NCBI RefSeq assembly: GCF_020804225.1
Contig: NZ_WJBI01000016.1
Coordinates: forward strand, 86,175-150,174
Origin: Methanosarcina sp. DH2
GTDB lineage: Archaea > Halobacteriota > Methanosarcinia > Methanosarcinales > Methanosarcinaceae
Length of the DNA stretch: 64,000 nucleotides
Reading direction: 5' to 3'
Shown here: piece after piece, positions 36,510 through 45,033 of the stretch
Layout of the letters: every line of letters starts with the position of its first letter
How positions within the stretch are numbered: position 1 is the stretch's first letter
Translations under genes and position numbers: made by a program
The notes under the pieces: model-generated
Databases searched by the model: none
Seen by the model: the letters and a program-made list of their open reading frames with translations, nothing else
Told to the model about the DNA's origin: nothing

Positions 36510-38327
36510 TTGCTCAATAAAAAGTTAAGCATAAAGTTCTTCAAGAGGCACGAGCATTTGGAAGTTGATCCAGAATCGAGATTCAGATTCCATAACATAA
36601 AAGAATATCCCAGGATAACGGAGTATATCTCCCGGTTTGATACTGAAGCTGCCAGGGTCAACTCAATTGCCATTATAATCGGGCTTTTGACAGGGCTCGT
36701 GATAGGAGTTTATGACCGCACTCTCCAGTACAGTAATACTCTTTTCGGAATGCAGCAAGGGTTCTCTTTACATGAGTTCCCACACTATTATGTAATATTC
36801 ATGCCCGCCCTTGGAGGGCTACTGGTGGGATTAATTTCCCACTTTCTGATAAAAAAACAATACGGTGTTGAAGGGCTTATAGAAACCGTAACCCTCCGCG
36901 GAGCAAGGATTAAACTCAGGGATACTTTCCTGGAAGTCTTTACCTCAATAATCACTATCAGTTCGGGAGGTGCCCTGGGAAAGGAAGCGCCAGGAGTCCT
37001 TGCCGGAGCCGGAACAGGCGCTCTTGTGGGGAGAATCCTGAAGAGCCCTGAAAGACAGCTCCAGACTCTTCTCGGCTGCGGGGCTGCCGGCGGGATTGCA
37101 GCTGCGTTCAGCGCTCCGCTTGCAGGTGTGGTTTTTGTAGTAGAGGTGATTTACGGGGAACTTGAAACAAGGACTTTCATTCCGATAGTTATTTCCTCGG
37201 TCTTTGCAACCCTTGTCTCGAGCACACTTTTCGGAATAAAACCCATCCAGATCTCTCCCTATCAGCTGGTAAGCCCCTACAAGGAACTCGGGCTCTACCT
37301 TATCCTCGGCCTTCTTGCAGGAATCGTCTCTACAATCCTGATCCGGACGCTTTACTATACAAAAGACCTTTTTTCGGAAATCCCTCTCCATCCTGTCTTC
37401 AAACCTGCCCTGGGAGGGCTTGCAGTAGGAGTGATCGGACTTTTTTACCCCAGAGTCCTGGGGATGGGATATAATGTGATAATGGATGCCCTGAACAACC
37501 AGTTTACCTTCAAACTCCTGCTGGCCCTGCTCTTCCTGAAGATCCTTGCCTTTTCCCTGAGCCTGGGATCGGGGGGATCGGGAGGAACGATTGTCCCCTC
37601 CCTCTTTACAGGCGCAATGTTAGGGGGAGCCTTCGGGACAGCCGCAAACCTGTTTTTCCCGGGGACAATAGCAGAGTCAGGGGCTTATGCCATGGTCGGT
37701 ATGGGAGCAGTGTTTGCCGGGACTGCCAGGGCACCTCTTACTGGTATTCTTATCCTTTTCGAGATAACAAGAGACTACAGTCTCATCCTCCCCCTCATGT
37801 TTGCCTGTGTGCTGAGCAATGTGATGTCAAATGCCCTGTACCCGGAGTCCATTTTTACGGAAGGGCTCCGAAGGAAAGGATTTAAGATAAGGAAAGGTCG
37901 GGAAGTAGACATCATGGTCTCCATGCTCGTAAAAGATGCCATGGTAACACACGTCCAGACCGTTTCCGAAGAAAAAAATGTGGGGATCCTTATTGCCCTC
38001 ATGCAGGCAAGCCGCCATGCAGGTTTTCCAGTCCTTGATTCAAAAGGCAAACTTTCCGGGATAGTGACACTCTCAGACCTCCGGAGCAAAGTAAAGTACG
38101 GCGAAGTCGACAAAAAGATAGGGGATATCGCTACCCACGATATCGAAGTAGCCTATCCCGACGAAACCCTTGAAGCCGTCCTCAAACGCCTTGGCTCAAA
38201 GCAAATAGGCAGGCTCCCTGTCGTGGACCGCCTGGACAAAACAAAACTCCTCGGCCTCATCACACGGAGTGATATTGTAAACTCATATAACAAGAAAGTC
38301 GTAGAAAAAGTCAGGGACACATACTAA
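36510..38327 (+). CDS. ClC-family chloride channel/antiporter with C-terminal CBS pair
   Basis: A 605-residue membrane protein. From about residue 50 to 450 it has the ClC fold with SSGGALGKEAPGVLAG (the Glu of GKEAP is the gating/proton glutamate) and LGSGGSGGTIVPSLFTGAML near 350-369. The C-terminal 140 residues form two CBS domains (MVSMLVKDAMVTHVQTVSEE, and KIGDIATHDIEVAYPDETLE), which probably bind nucleotides and regulate transport. Start is TTG 36510 without a clear SD; 35-50 residues at the N-terminus are charged and variable. Transports chloride or another anion. Confidence 0.92.
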   Translation: MLNKKLSIKFFKRHEHLEVDPESRFRFHNIKEYPRITEYISRFDTEAARVNSIAIIIGLLTGLVIGVYDRTLQYSNTLFGMQQGFSLHEFPHYYVIFMPALGGLLVGLISHFLIKKQYGVEGLIETVTLRGARIKLRDTFLEVFTSIITISSGGALGKEAPGVLAGAGTGALVGRILKSPERQLQTLLGCGAAGGIAAAFSAPLAGVVFVVEVIYGELETRTFIPIVISSVFATLVSSTLFGIKPIQISPYQLVSPYKELGLYLILGLLAGIVSTILIRTLYYTKDLFSEIPLHPVFKPALGGLAVGVIGLFYPRVLGMGYNVIMDALNNQFTFKLLLALLFLKILAFSLSLGSGGSGGTIVPSLFTGAMLGGAFGTAANLFFPGTIAESGAYAMVGMGAVFAGTARAPLTGILILFEITRDYSLILPLMFACVLSNVMSNALYPESIFTEGLRRKGFKIRKGREVDIMVSMLVKDAMVTHVQTVSEEKNVGILIALMQASRHAGFPVLDSKGKLSGIVTLSDLRSKVKYGEVDKKIGDIATHDIEVAYPDETLEAVLKRLGSKQIGRLPVVDRLDKTKLLGLITRSDIVNSYNKKVVEKVRDTY

Positions 38328-38411
38328 AAGCAGTAAACTAAAAAAGGTCCCCCGACAAAAAGAATAGAAATGGAAAAGCGGGGATATTCTGTATAAAATC
38401 TGGGGGGCCTT

Positions 38412-41400
38412 ATGCAGGGAATTGAAGGAATTTCAATCGGGGAAGTAGAGGAGTACCTGAAAAACGTAATACTTGAAGATAGAGACGAAATATTTAACTT
38501 CTATATCGAATTATCTGCCAGGGAAATTTTGCCAATTACACGCCGACTCTTCGAAGAAAATCTTTCCCTGACTCATGAATTCAAAATATCACAACTTGTA
38601 GAAAAAGAGAAACGCCTGATAATTTACGGAGAAGCAGGTTCTGGAAAGACAACTACTCTTAAGTGGTTGAATGCTGCATGTGCCAGGGAGTATCTCGAAG
38701 GAAAAAAGGAACATGTCCCTATTTATGTATCCCTTGATTCCTACGTTAAAGGTTCTTTTTATAATTACTTGAAAGCAAAAGCAAAGCAAAAAGGAGTTTC
38801 TGAACCTGATTTCAAGAAATTACTTGAAGGAAAAACCCTGCTGCTTTTAGATGGATTGGACCTGCTTACGTATTCTGATAATTTTTCCCCGCTTGAGGAG
38901 ATTTCCAGCTTTATTTCCGAATATGAGGACTGTCGATATATTATTGCCTCAAGACATGGACCCTCTGGAAGCATAAAAAGTACATTTGCAGTTTGCGAGC
39001 TTGAAAAATTATCAGATGAAAAAATAAGGCTCTTTATAGAGAACTACGTCCCTAATAAGAGACAGGCAAAACTCTTGAAAACCAGACACCTGAATAAAAC
39101 CAATTCGTATCCTCTTCTTCGAAACCCTTTTCTGCTTCAGCTCTGGACTAAGATTTCAATCACTCGAATAGAGATGGAAGGAAAGAAGAGACCTGATCAA
39201 GAGCTTACTCCTTCTGGCTTTGATTGTATTCCTTCCAATAAGGCAGAACTTTATCTGGCTTTCATTTCAGATCTGTTTAGAAATTACAGGGTAAAAGAAG
39301 ATTTCTTTAGATCTGAAGATGTGCTCTTTTTGAAAATAAGCGGTGATATAAAAAGCTCTGAAGAAATAAACTATGAAAACAGAAACTATGAAAACAGAAA
39401 CTATGAAAACAGAAACTATGAAAACAGAAACTATGAAAACAGAAACTATGAAAACAGAAACTATGAAAAGTTACCTACTGAGAGAAAAGACTATGAAAAA
39501 GTGAATGCAGGAAAAACAGGGATTGAAAATTTTCTAATGGACCTGGCATTCAAGCTCCAGTGCAGGAACAGGGTTTCATGTAAGTACAGATGTGCCCTTG
39601 AAGTAGCAGAAGAGTGTGCAAAACACAATGTACCCGGAAGAACCGAAGCTAAAAAAACACAGGCCAGAAAGCTTCTCAAGGTATGCTTCGGGATCGGGCT
39701 CCTGACCAGAAACCGCTCTGAAGTAAGGTTTGGAATAAACCGATCTTTCCAGGAATACTTTGCGGCTTTAAAGCTGAAAGCATATCTTGAGAACGGCATG
39801 GATATCTCGGAAGCATTCAGGCATCCGAGATGGGAAAATGTGGTTATATTTACCTCGGAGATGGTCGAATCAGGAGAAAAATTGGTAGACTCCATAATTT
39901 CAAGCAACAATTTGGACCTTGCCTCAAAATGTACCGGAAAAGCCAGCCCTGAAACAAAAGAGAAACTATGTTCATTACTTGCTACCAGGCTCGACAGTAG
40001 ATATACAGTGGAAAAAATGAGGGCGATTCAAAGCCTCGGAAGACTGGGGACCTGTGGGATTGAAGCCAGTTCAAAGGGGCTTGAGGATAAAGATATAGGG
40101 GTGAAAAGAGAAGCTGTAAAGGCTCTTGGGAAAACAAAATCCGAAATAGCACTTGCCCCTCTCACAGCTGCACTTGGAGATGAGGATTATTCTGTGAGGA
40201 TAGAAGCTGTAAAGGCCCTCAGTATGATAGGATCCGAGAAAGCTGTCGAGCTCCTTAAGAACGCACTTGCAGATAGGAACCGGGCTGTCCGTCTGGAAGC
40301 TACGGACTCGCTGATGCAGATCGGATCAGAAAGTGCACTTGAAGTCCTTGTTTCCGCACTTGGGGCTAAAGATGATTTTGTTCGTTTTGGGGCTATAGGG
40401 GCTCTTGGCAGAGCAAGCCCTCAGAAAGCGGCGGATCCTCTCATAAAAGCATTTCATAAAGAGGACAAACTTGTTCGATTGGGAGCTGCCGAGGCTCTGG
40501 GTCAGATGGGGTCAGAAAGAGCTGTTGAATCATTCATAGTTGCTGTGCAGGACGAAGATGAATTTGTACGATGGATAGCTACAAAAGCACTTGGAAAAAT
40601 AAAATCAGACCGGACTCCTGAGACATTCATCGATATACTTGGCGATAAAAGCCGTTTTGTCCGAAGGGAAGCTGCGAAAGCACTCGGAACGGCAGGTTCC
40701 GAGAAAACGCTTGATCCCCTTGTTTCCGCGCTCTCGGATGAGGATGAATTTGTAAGAAAGGCAGCCGCTGAAGCTCTCGGAGAGATAGGCTCCGAAATGA
40801 CAGAATCCGAAATGAAAGGATCCGAAATGAAAGGATCCGAAGTGATAAGATCTGAAGTGATAGGATCCGAAACAGCTGTTGAAGCACTTGTAAGTATGCT
40901 CAGTGACGAAAGCCATTTTGTCCGTCTGGAAGCGGCAAAGGCACTTGGAATGGTAAGATTCAGAAAAGCTGTTACTCCACTTCTTTCTGTACTGGGGGAT
41001 GAGAACCGTTTTGTCCGAAAGGAAGCAGCAAAAGCACTAGGGCAGATGGAACCAGAAAGAGTCCTTGAGTTGCTTATTCACGCTCTTGAGTCAGGAAACA
41101 ATTTTATGAGGCAGGGGGCAGTAAGGGCCCTCGGACAGATAAACTCTGATGTGATAAACACAGATGAAGCACTAAACCAGATAGCAGATAAAGTATTCGA
41201 TTTTCTTGATGATGCTTTCCAGGATGAAAATAAATTTGTACGGAGGGAAGCAGCCAGATCTCTGGAAAATATATCCAGAAACATGCCTGAAAGAGCCCTT
41301 AAGTCCCTGATTAATGCGCTTGATGATGAGGATGAGGAGGTCAGGAGGCTTCTGGCCGGAATACTGAAGTGCCTGGGTTCTGAAAAAGCTGTTCCCCAAT

Positions 41401-42014
41401 TGATCAGCGCTCTCAAATCCCGTGACCCAATTGTAAGACGGTTTGCAGCTGAAGCCCTTGGACAGACGAAATCTGAAAAAGCCCTGGAGCCCCTGATAGA
41501 TACCATGCTTTTCGATACGGAGGGATTTGTGAAAGGGGAAGCTGCAAGAGCTCTTGGAAAAATAAAGTCCAGAAGGGCCATAGAACCTCTTATTGACGCG
41601 TTGCTGGACGAAAACAATGAAGGAAGATGGGGAGCTGCCGAAGCCCTTGGCAGGATTAAAGCCGAAACTGCAGTTGACCCCCTGATCCTTGCTCTTGCCG
41701 ATAGAGATGATTTCACACGGTTGGCTGCTGCAAAAGCTCTTGGCAGGATAAAACCGAAAAAAGCAATCGAACCTCTGATCAATACACTTTATGATTGGAA
41801 CCGCTTTGTAAAAGCAGAAGCCTCCGGAGCCCTTCTGAAAATTTGTACAGAAGCAGACAGAGAGCGGATGCAGGCTTTGCTTGATTCAGAAAATGGACTT
41901 ATAGCAGATCTTGCTTTTGAAATCCTGGAAGAAATTGAAATGCAGGAGTTATCGAAAACCAGACTTTTTTTAGCTTTTGAAGTAGATCCTGAAATGGTAA
42001 CCAAAAAATGGTAA
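38412..42014 (+). CDS. NACHT-HEAT STAND protein (NLR-like), A
   Basis: A 1200-residue NTPase with NLR-like architecture. Residues 1-60 are a short helical head. The NACHT domain has Walker A GEAGSGKTTTLKWLN at about 73-87, Walker B LLLLDGLDLL at about 143-152 and a sensor-like YIIASR at 176-181. A NYENR tandem insertion fills about 320-353. NACHT-associated helices follow to about 530. Then about 18 HEAT (PBS-lyase-like) repeats of 31 residues reach about 1165. Bacterial proteins of this type act as antiviral sensors that oligomerise on binding phage products; no effector domain is recognisable here, so the head or a partner would have to act. A paralogue with an effector lies 3 kb downstream. 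ATG 38412 has gggggg upstream. Confidence 0.85.
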   Translation: MQGIEGISIGEVEEYLKNVILEDRDEIFNFYIELSAREILPITRRLFEENLSLTHEFKISQLVEKEKRLIIYGEAGSGKTTTLKWLNAACAREYLEGKKEHVPIYVSLDSYVKGSFYNYLKAKAKQKGVSEPDFKKLLEGKTLLLLDGLDLLTYSDNFSPLEEISSFISEYEDCRYIIASRHGPSGSIKSTFAVCELEKLSDEKIRLFIENYVPNKRQAKLLKTRHLNKTNSYPLLRNPFLLQLWTKISITRIEMEGKKRPDQELTPSGFDCIPSNKAELYLAFISDLFRNYRVKEDFFRSEDVLFLKISGDIKSSEEINYENRNYENRNYENRNYENRNYENRNYENRNYEKLPTERKDYEKVNAGKTGIENFLMDLAFKLQCRNRVSCKYRCALEVAEECAKHNVPGRTEAKKTQARKLLKVCFGIGLLTRNRSEVRFGINRSFQEYFAALKLKAYLENGMDISEAFRHPRWENVVIFTSEMVESGEKLVDSIISSNNLDLASKCTGKASPETKEKLCSLLATRLDSRYTVEKMRAIQSLGRLGTCGIEASSKGLEDKDIGVKREAVKALGKTKSEIALAPLTAALGDEDYSVRIEAVKALSMIGSEKAVELLKNALADRNRAVRLEATDSLMQIGSESALEVLVSALGAKDDFVRFGAIGALGRASPQKAADPLIKAFHKEDKLVRLGAAEALGQMGSERAVESFIVAVQDEDEFVRWIATKALGKIKSDRTPETFIDILGDKSRFVRREAAKALGTAGSEKTLDPLVSALSDEDEFVRKAAAEALGEIGSEMTESEMKGSEMKGSEVIRSEVIGSETAVEALVSMLSDESHFVRLEAAKALGMVRFRKAVTPLLSVLGDENRFVRKEAAKALGQMEPERVLELLIHALESGNNFMRQGAVRALGQINSDVINTDEALNQIADKVFDFLDDAFQDENKFVRREAARSLENISRNMPERALKSLINALDDEDEEVRRLLAGILKCLGSEKAVPQLISALKSRDPIVRRFAAEALGQTKSEKALEPLIDTMLFDTEGFVKGEAARALGKIKSRRAIEPLIDALLDENNEGRWGAAEALGRIKAETAVDPLILALADRDDFTRLAAAKALGRIKPKKAIEPLINTLYDWNRFVKAEASGALLKICTEADRERMQALLDSENGLIADLAFEILEEIEMQELSKTRLFLAFEVDPEMVTKKW
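39369..39467 (+). repeat. 15-bp in-frame tandem repeat encoding NYENR
   Basis: The unit aaactatgaaaacag repeats about 6.6 times without base differences, giving six NYENR plus a NYEK. The array lies inside the NACHT-HEAT gene and keeps its frame. Perfect identity means recent expansion and likely copy-number variation between strains. Confidence 0.95.
40795..40870 (+). repeat. In-frame repeat of a GSEM-like unit within HEAT region A
   Basis: The stretch encodes EMTESEMKGSEMKGSEVIRS-type units, five tandem copies of a 5-residue word (tccgaaatgaaagga and variants) inserted in a single HEAT helix turn. It makes that repeat longer than its neighbours. Confidence 0.8.
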
Positions 42015-42080
42015 CCGATTTGAATGAAGAGAATAGAATAATTTAAAAAAATCGGTTTAAAAAACACCGGAGTCAGAAAA

Positions 42081-43118
42081 ATGGAAAGAAGTCTAAGGAA
42101 AAACTTTCTTAACGCCATTCACGGAAATCTCGTTAATAGGATTCCTGCCCTTTCTGTCACCCAGACCGGAACGGTTGAACTGATGGACATGACCGGCTCA
42201 GCCTGGCCGGAAGCCCACTCCAACCCTGAGAAGATGGCAGCCCTCGCCCTTGCAGGCCATGAAATCGCAGGCCTTGAAGCCGTACGTTACCCCTACTGCC
42301 TGACCGTGCTTGCCGAAACCATGGGCTGCGAAGTTAATATGGGCACAAAAGACATCCAGCCATCTGTCCTGTCCCATCCTTTCTCAAAAGGGCCCGAAAA
42401 CCTCAGGATACCTGAAAATCTGCTCAAAAGAGGAAGAATTCCCACTGTCCTGAAAGCAACGGAAATCCTGGCAGCTCGAACAGAAAATGGAACACAAATT
42501 GAAATTCCCCTCATAGCAGGCATGGAAGGCCCTCTGACAGTATTTACCCACCTTGCCGAGGTTAAAAACTGCCTTATCTGGGGACTAAAAAAGCCCGACT
42601 ATTTTAAAACATTCATGGAATCCTGCACCGAGATCTGTATCGAGTACGCAAACTCCCTCTTCGACCGCGGCGCAGATGCCCTGTGTATGCCCGACGGCGG
42701 GCTAGTCGGCTCAAGAATGATGCCTCCTTCAATCCTTGAAGATTCAGTCAAACCCTTCTACAAACACCTCTGCGAAAGAGTAAACGGTCCTGTAATCCTG
42801 CATATTTGCGGTGATGTTGGCGATTCCTTGAGAACTCTTTCAGAGTGCGGTTTCGAAGCCATCAGCATCGAAGAAAAAGTCAGTTTGAGAGTCGCAAAAG
42901 AAGCAATTGGAGACAGAGCAAGATTAATCGGAAACGTCTCTCCTTCAAGGACCCTGCTCTTTGGAACCCCTGACACCGTGAAAGCAGAAGCAAAACAGTG
43001 CCTCTCTGCCGGTGTGGATATCCTCGCCCCTGGTTGCGGGATCGCACCGCGGACTCCGCTTGCAAATATAAGGGCGCTTGTGGAAGCAAGGGACGAATGG
43101 TATGAGGAAAAGGAATGA
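42081..43118 (+). CDS. MtaA/MtbA-like methylcobamide:CoM methyltransferase (HemE fold)
   Basis: 345-residue member of the uroporphyrinogen-decarboxylase/methyltransferase superfamily. The zinc-binding pattern of CoM methyltransferases is present: VILHICGDVGDSL near 236-248 with His and Cys, and the final cysteine in ILAPGCGIAPRTPL near 313-326. Such proteins transfer methyl groups from a corrinoid protein to coenzyme M. The start ATG 42081 lacks a strong SD. No corrinoid protein or substrate methyltransferase is adjacent, so the methyl donor is unknown. It lies between the two NACHT-HEAT genes, probably by chance. Confidence 0.85.
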   Translation: MERSLRKNFLNAIHGNLVNRIPALSVTQTGTVELMDMTGSAWPEAHSNPEKMAALALAGHEIAGLEAVRYPYCLTVLAETMGCEVNMGTKDIQPSVLSHPFSKGPENLRIPENLLKRGRIPTVLKATEILAARTENGTQIEIPLIAGMEGPLTVFTHLAEVKNCLIWGLKKPDYFKTFMESCTEICIEYANSLFDRGADALCMPDGGLVGSRMMPPSILEDSVKPFYKHLCERVNGPVILHICGDVGDSLRTLSECGFEAISIEEKVSLRVAKEAIGDRARLIGNVSPSRTLLFGTPDTVKAEAKQCLSAGVDILAPGCGIAPRTPLANIRALVEARDEWYEEKE

Positions 43119-43575
43119 AGAACAATGAGAGGGCAAAAGTAAGGGAAAATTAAGTCATCTTTTTAGTTGCTTCACGGCAGTTATGCAGTACCCGATTAAA
43201 CGGACTTTTGTTTTAACGGACTTCTGTTTTATTACATAGTATAAAATTCCCATATATAGTATAAAACTCCTCATTGTTCGCAGACCCTGCAGCTTCCATA
43301 CCTGCCTGCAGGAATAGCCGGGGAATCTTTTTTTAACAGGGTTTTATGTAATCAAAAAAGTTACGATTCGGATAAATAAAATATACAGTGACTTATTCAG
43401 CCATTATTATTAAAATTAGTTAGTTTTAAGTATATTTATATTATAATGTATATAATTGACTATGAAACTAAACAAGACGGAAGCAGATTTATGAATATCA
43501 GATAGTCGCGCGTCTAGTTTCTTAAGCAAGTTTGCAAATTATTCAAAATTAAAAACATGTATCATGGGGGGAATT
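43119..43575. other. Intergenic region with promoter and small inverted repeats
   Basis: Contains a direct repeat of ggacttttgtttta / ggacttctgtttta near 43200-43232, an inverted cctgcag/ctgcagg pair near 43288-43314, and AT-rich promoter words (tatatttatattataatg) at about 43432-43450 for the next gene. Nothing gene-like is seen. Confidence 0.5.
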
Positions 43576-44715
43576 ATGACAGAGAATGAGTACTTGAAAA
43601 GATGTAGCAGGTGTATATTACCCGAAACAGCACCAAACATTACTTTTGATAAAGATGGTGTTTGTAATTTTTGCCGTTCTCATATAAAAGTCCAGTATGA
43701 AGGTGAATCAAAACTTAGAGACTTATTGTACTCGTATCGCAGAGATAGCAACAGATACGATTGTGTTGTAGGAGTCAGTGGAGGAAGGGATAGTAGCTAC
43801 ACACTCCTTAAGCTAGTAAAAGATTATAACCTGAAAGTCCTGGCAGTTAATTATGAAAATCCATTTACTGATCCCCAGGCTAAAACAAACATTGAAAGTG
43901 CTGTAGAAGCGTTAAACATTGATGTTGTTAGTTTCAAATTGAAGAATAACATTCATGAAAAAACATTTAAACATAATTTTACTACGTGGCTTCGCGAACC
44001 ATCTCCTGCAGCCATACCTATGATGTGTATTGCCTGTAAATTGATTCTTCCAAACATAATTAAATACGCAAGAATGTATGATGTGAGATGCGTAGTAACC
44101 GGTGGTAATCCATATGAATATACTTCTTTTAAAAGGGAATTACTGAATGTTTCAACAGATGAAAATTACATGAATCTCTTAACAAAAAGTTTTGGCATAA
44201 GAGGTTTTGGAGGAATTACGAATGAAATACTGAAAAATCCACTTTATTGCCATCCGATGTGTATTCCCACAATGATAACAGGATTTTTGTACGGAAATCC
44301 TTACAGCTTCGGACCTAGATTTTTGTCCCCGAATATTGAGTTTGTAGACATATTTCACTACATTCCCTGGCAAGAAGAGGAAGTTTTGTCAAGGATCAAG
44401 CAGGAATTGAACTGGGAAAGCCCGAAAAGATTCAGTTCGTCCTGGAGATTTGACTGCACTGTAAGTCATTTAAAAGATTTCATGTACATGAAAACACTCA
44501 ACATGACAGAAAAAGATGATTTTTATTCCAAAATGGTGAGAGAAGGTATGATTACTCGTGAGGAAGCGCTCATAAGGATAAAAGACGAAAACAAACTGCA
44601 TATAAACGAAATACAGGAGTTATTTGATAGTACAGAAATCAGCACTGCGTCTCATTTGCAAAAAGATAAAAGAGAAATAATTCTAAAAGAAGTGTTGGCC
44701 AAACAGGTCAGATAA
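43576..44715 (+). CDS. PP-loop ATPase, N-acetyl sugar amidotransferase-like
   Basis: 379-residue protein. A zinc-type CSRCILPETAPNITF and CNFC pair is at residues 7-35, and the PP-loop VVGVSGGRDSSYTLLKL at about 63-79 binds ATP and activates a carbonyl. It resembles the WbpG/WbuX-type amidotransferases that turn N-acetyl sugars into acetamidino sugars, with a second CxxC in MMCIACK near 154. Those enzymes normally work with HisH- and HisF-like partners in surface-polysaccharide clusters; none is present here, so the function may differ. ATG 43576 is preferred as it follows ggggggaatt. It lies between the two NACHT-HEAT genes. Confidence 0.8.
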   Translation: MTENEYLKRCSRCILPETAPNITFDKDGVCNFCRSHIKVQYEGESKLRDLLYSYRRDSNRYDCVVGVSGGRDSSYTLLKLVKDYNLKVLAVNYENPFTDPQAKTNIESAVEALNIDVVSFKLKNNIHEKTFKHNFTTWLREPSPAAIPMMCIACKLILPNIIKYARMYDVRCVVTGGNPYEYTSFKRELLNVSTDENYMNLLTKSFGIRGFGGITNEILKNPLYCHPMCIPTMITGFLYGNPYSFGPRFLSPNIEFVDIFHYIPWQEEEVLSRIKQELNWESPKRFSSSWRFDCTVSHLKDFMYMKTLNMTEKDDFYSKMVREGMITREEALIRIKDENKLHINEIQELFDSTEISTASHLQKDKREIILKEVLAKQVR

Positions 44716-45033
44716 AGTCAGATAATTTTACCTCAAGATTATAAAAACGATCTTTTTTAAGGATTGATAAGCCTTATTTTGGGGCTCAGGTATCGAACTG
44801 ATTTTTCCCCTGAGTCCCTTCTCGGGAGGAAGGTGTCCTTTTCGCTTCGCTCAAGAGGACTAAAGAAAATTCGGACCAGTAAAACCTTATTCCCTATACT
44901 GAACCTTTCTTGTCCCGCTCGACGAAGGAGAGCGGTCTTTCCCGCGAAAAAATAGAAAGAATTAATTTAAATGGTTTCAATAAGGGAGCTGATAGAGAAG
45001 TAACGAAGAAATGTTTTGTCAGCAAGGGATATA
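44716..45033. other. Intergenic region with REP-like element
   Basis: No gene; the REP-like palindromes listed separately occupy the middle. AT-rich DNA at 44950-45010 probably holds the promoter of the second NACHT-HEAT gene. Confidence 0.45.
44800..44950. repeat. REP-like palindromes (inverted copy of the 32.8-kb family)
   Basis: At 44840-44866 gtccttttcgcttcgc with closing aagaggac is the near-exact reverse complement of 32868-32892, and it forms an imperfect hairpin. Further gc-rich palindromic words (cgctcgacgaaggagagcg, 44915-44933; cttctcgggagg, 44818-44829) follow. Confidence 0.75.

Noticed and set aside
41078..41782. Open frame opposite the HEAT region of NACHT protein A
   Set aside because: Same reason: repetitive antisense shadow of HEAT repeats.
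42081..43118. Uroporphyrinogen decarboxylase (HemE)
   Set aside because: The His/Cys...Cys zinc pattern and MtaA-like sequence fit a cobamide:CoM methyltransferase better; methanogens of this group lack the normal HemE pathway to heme.
44764..44955. 63-codon frame
   Set aside because: It lies on the REP-like palindromes, and similar frames arise at other REP copies.
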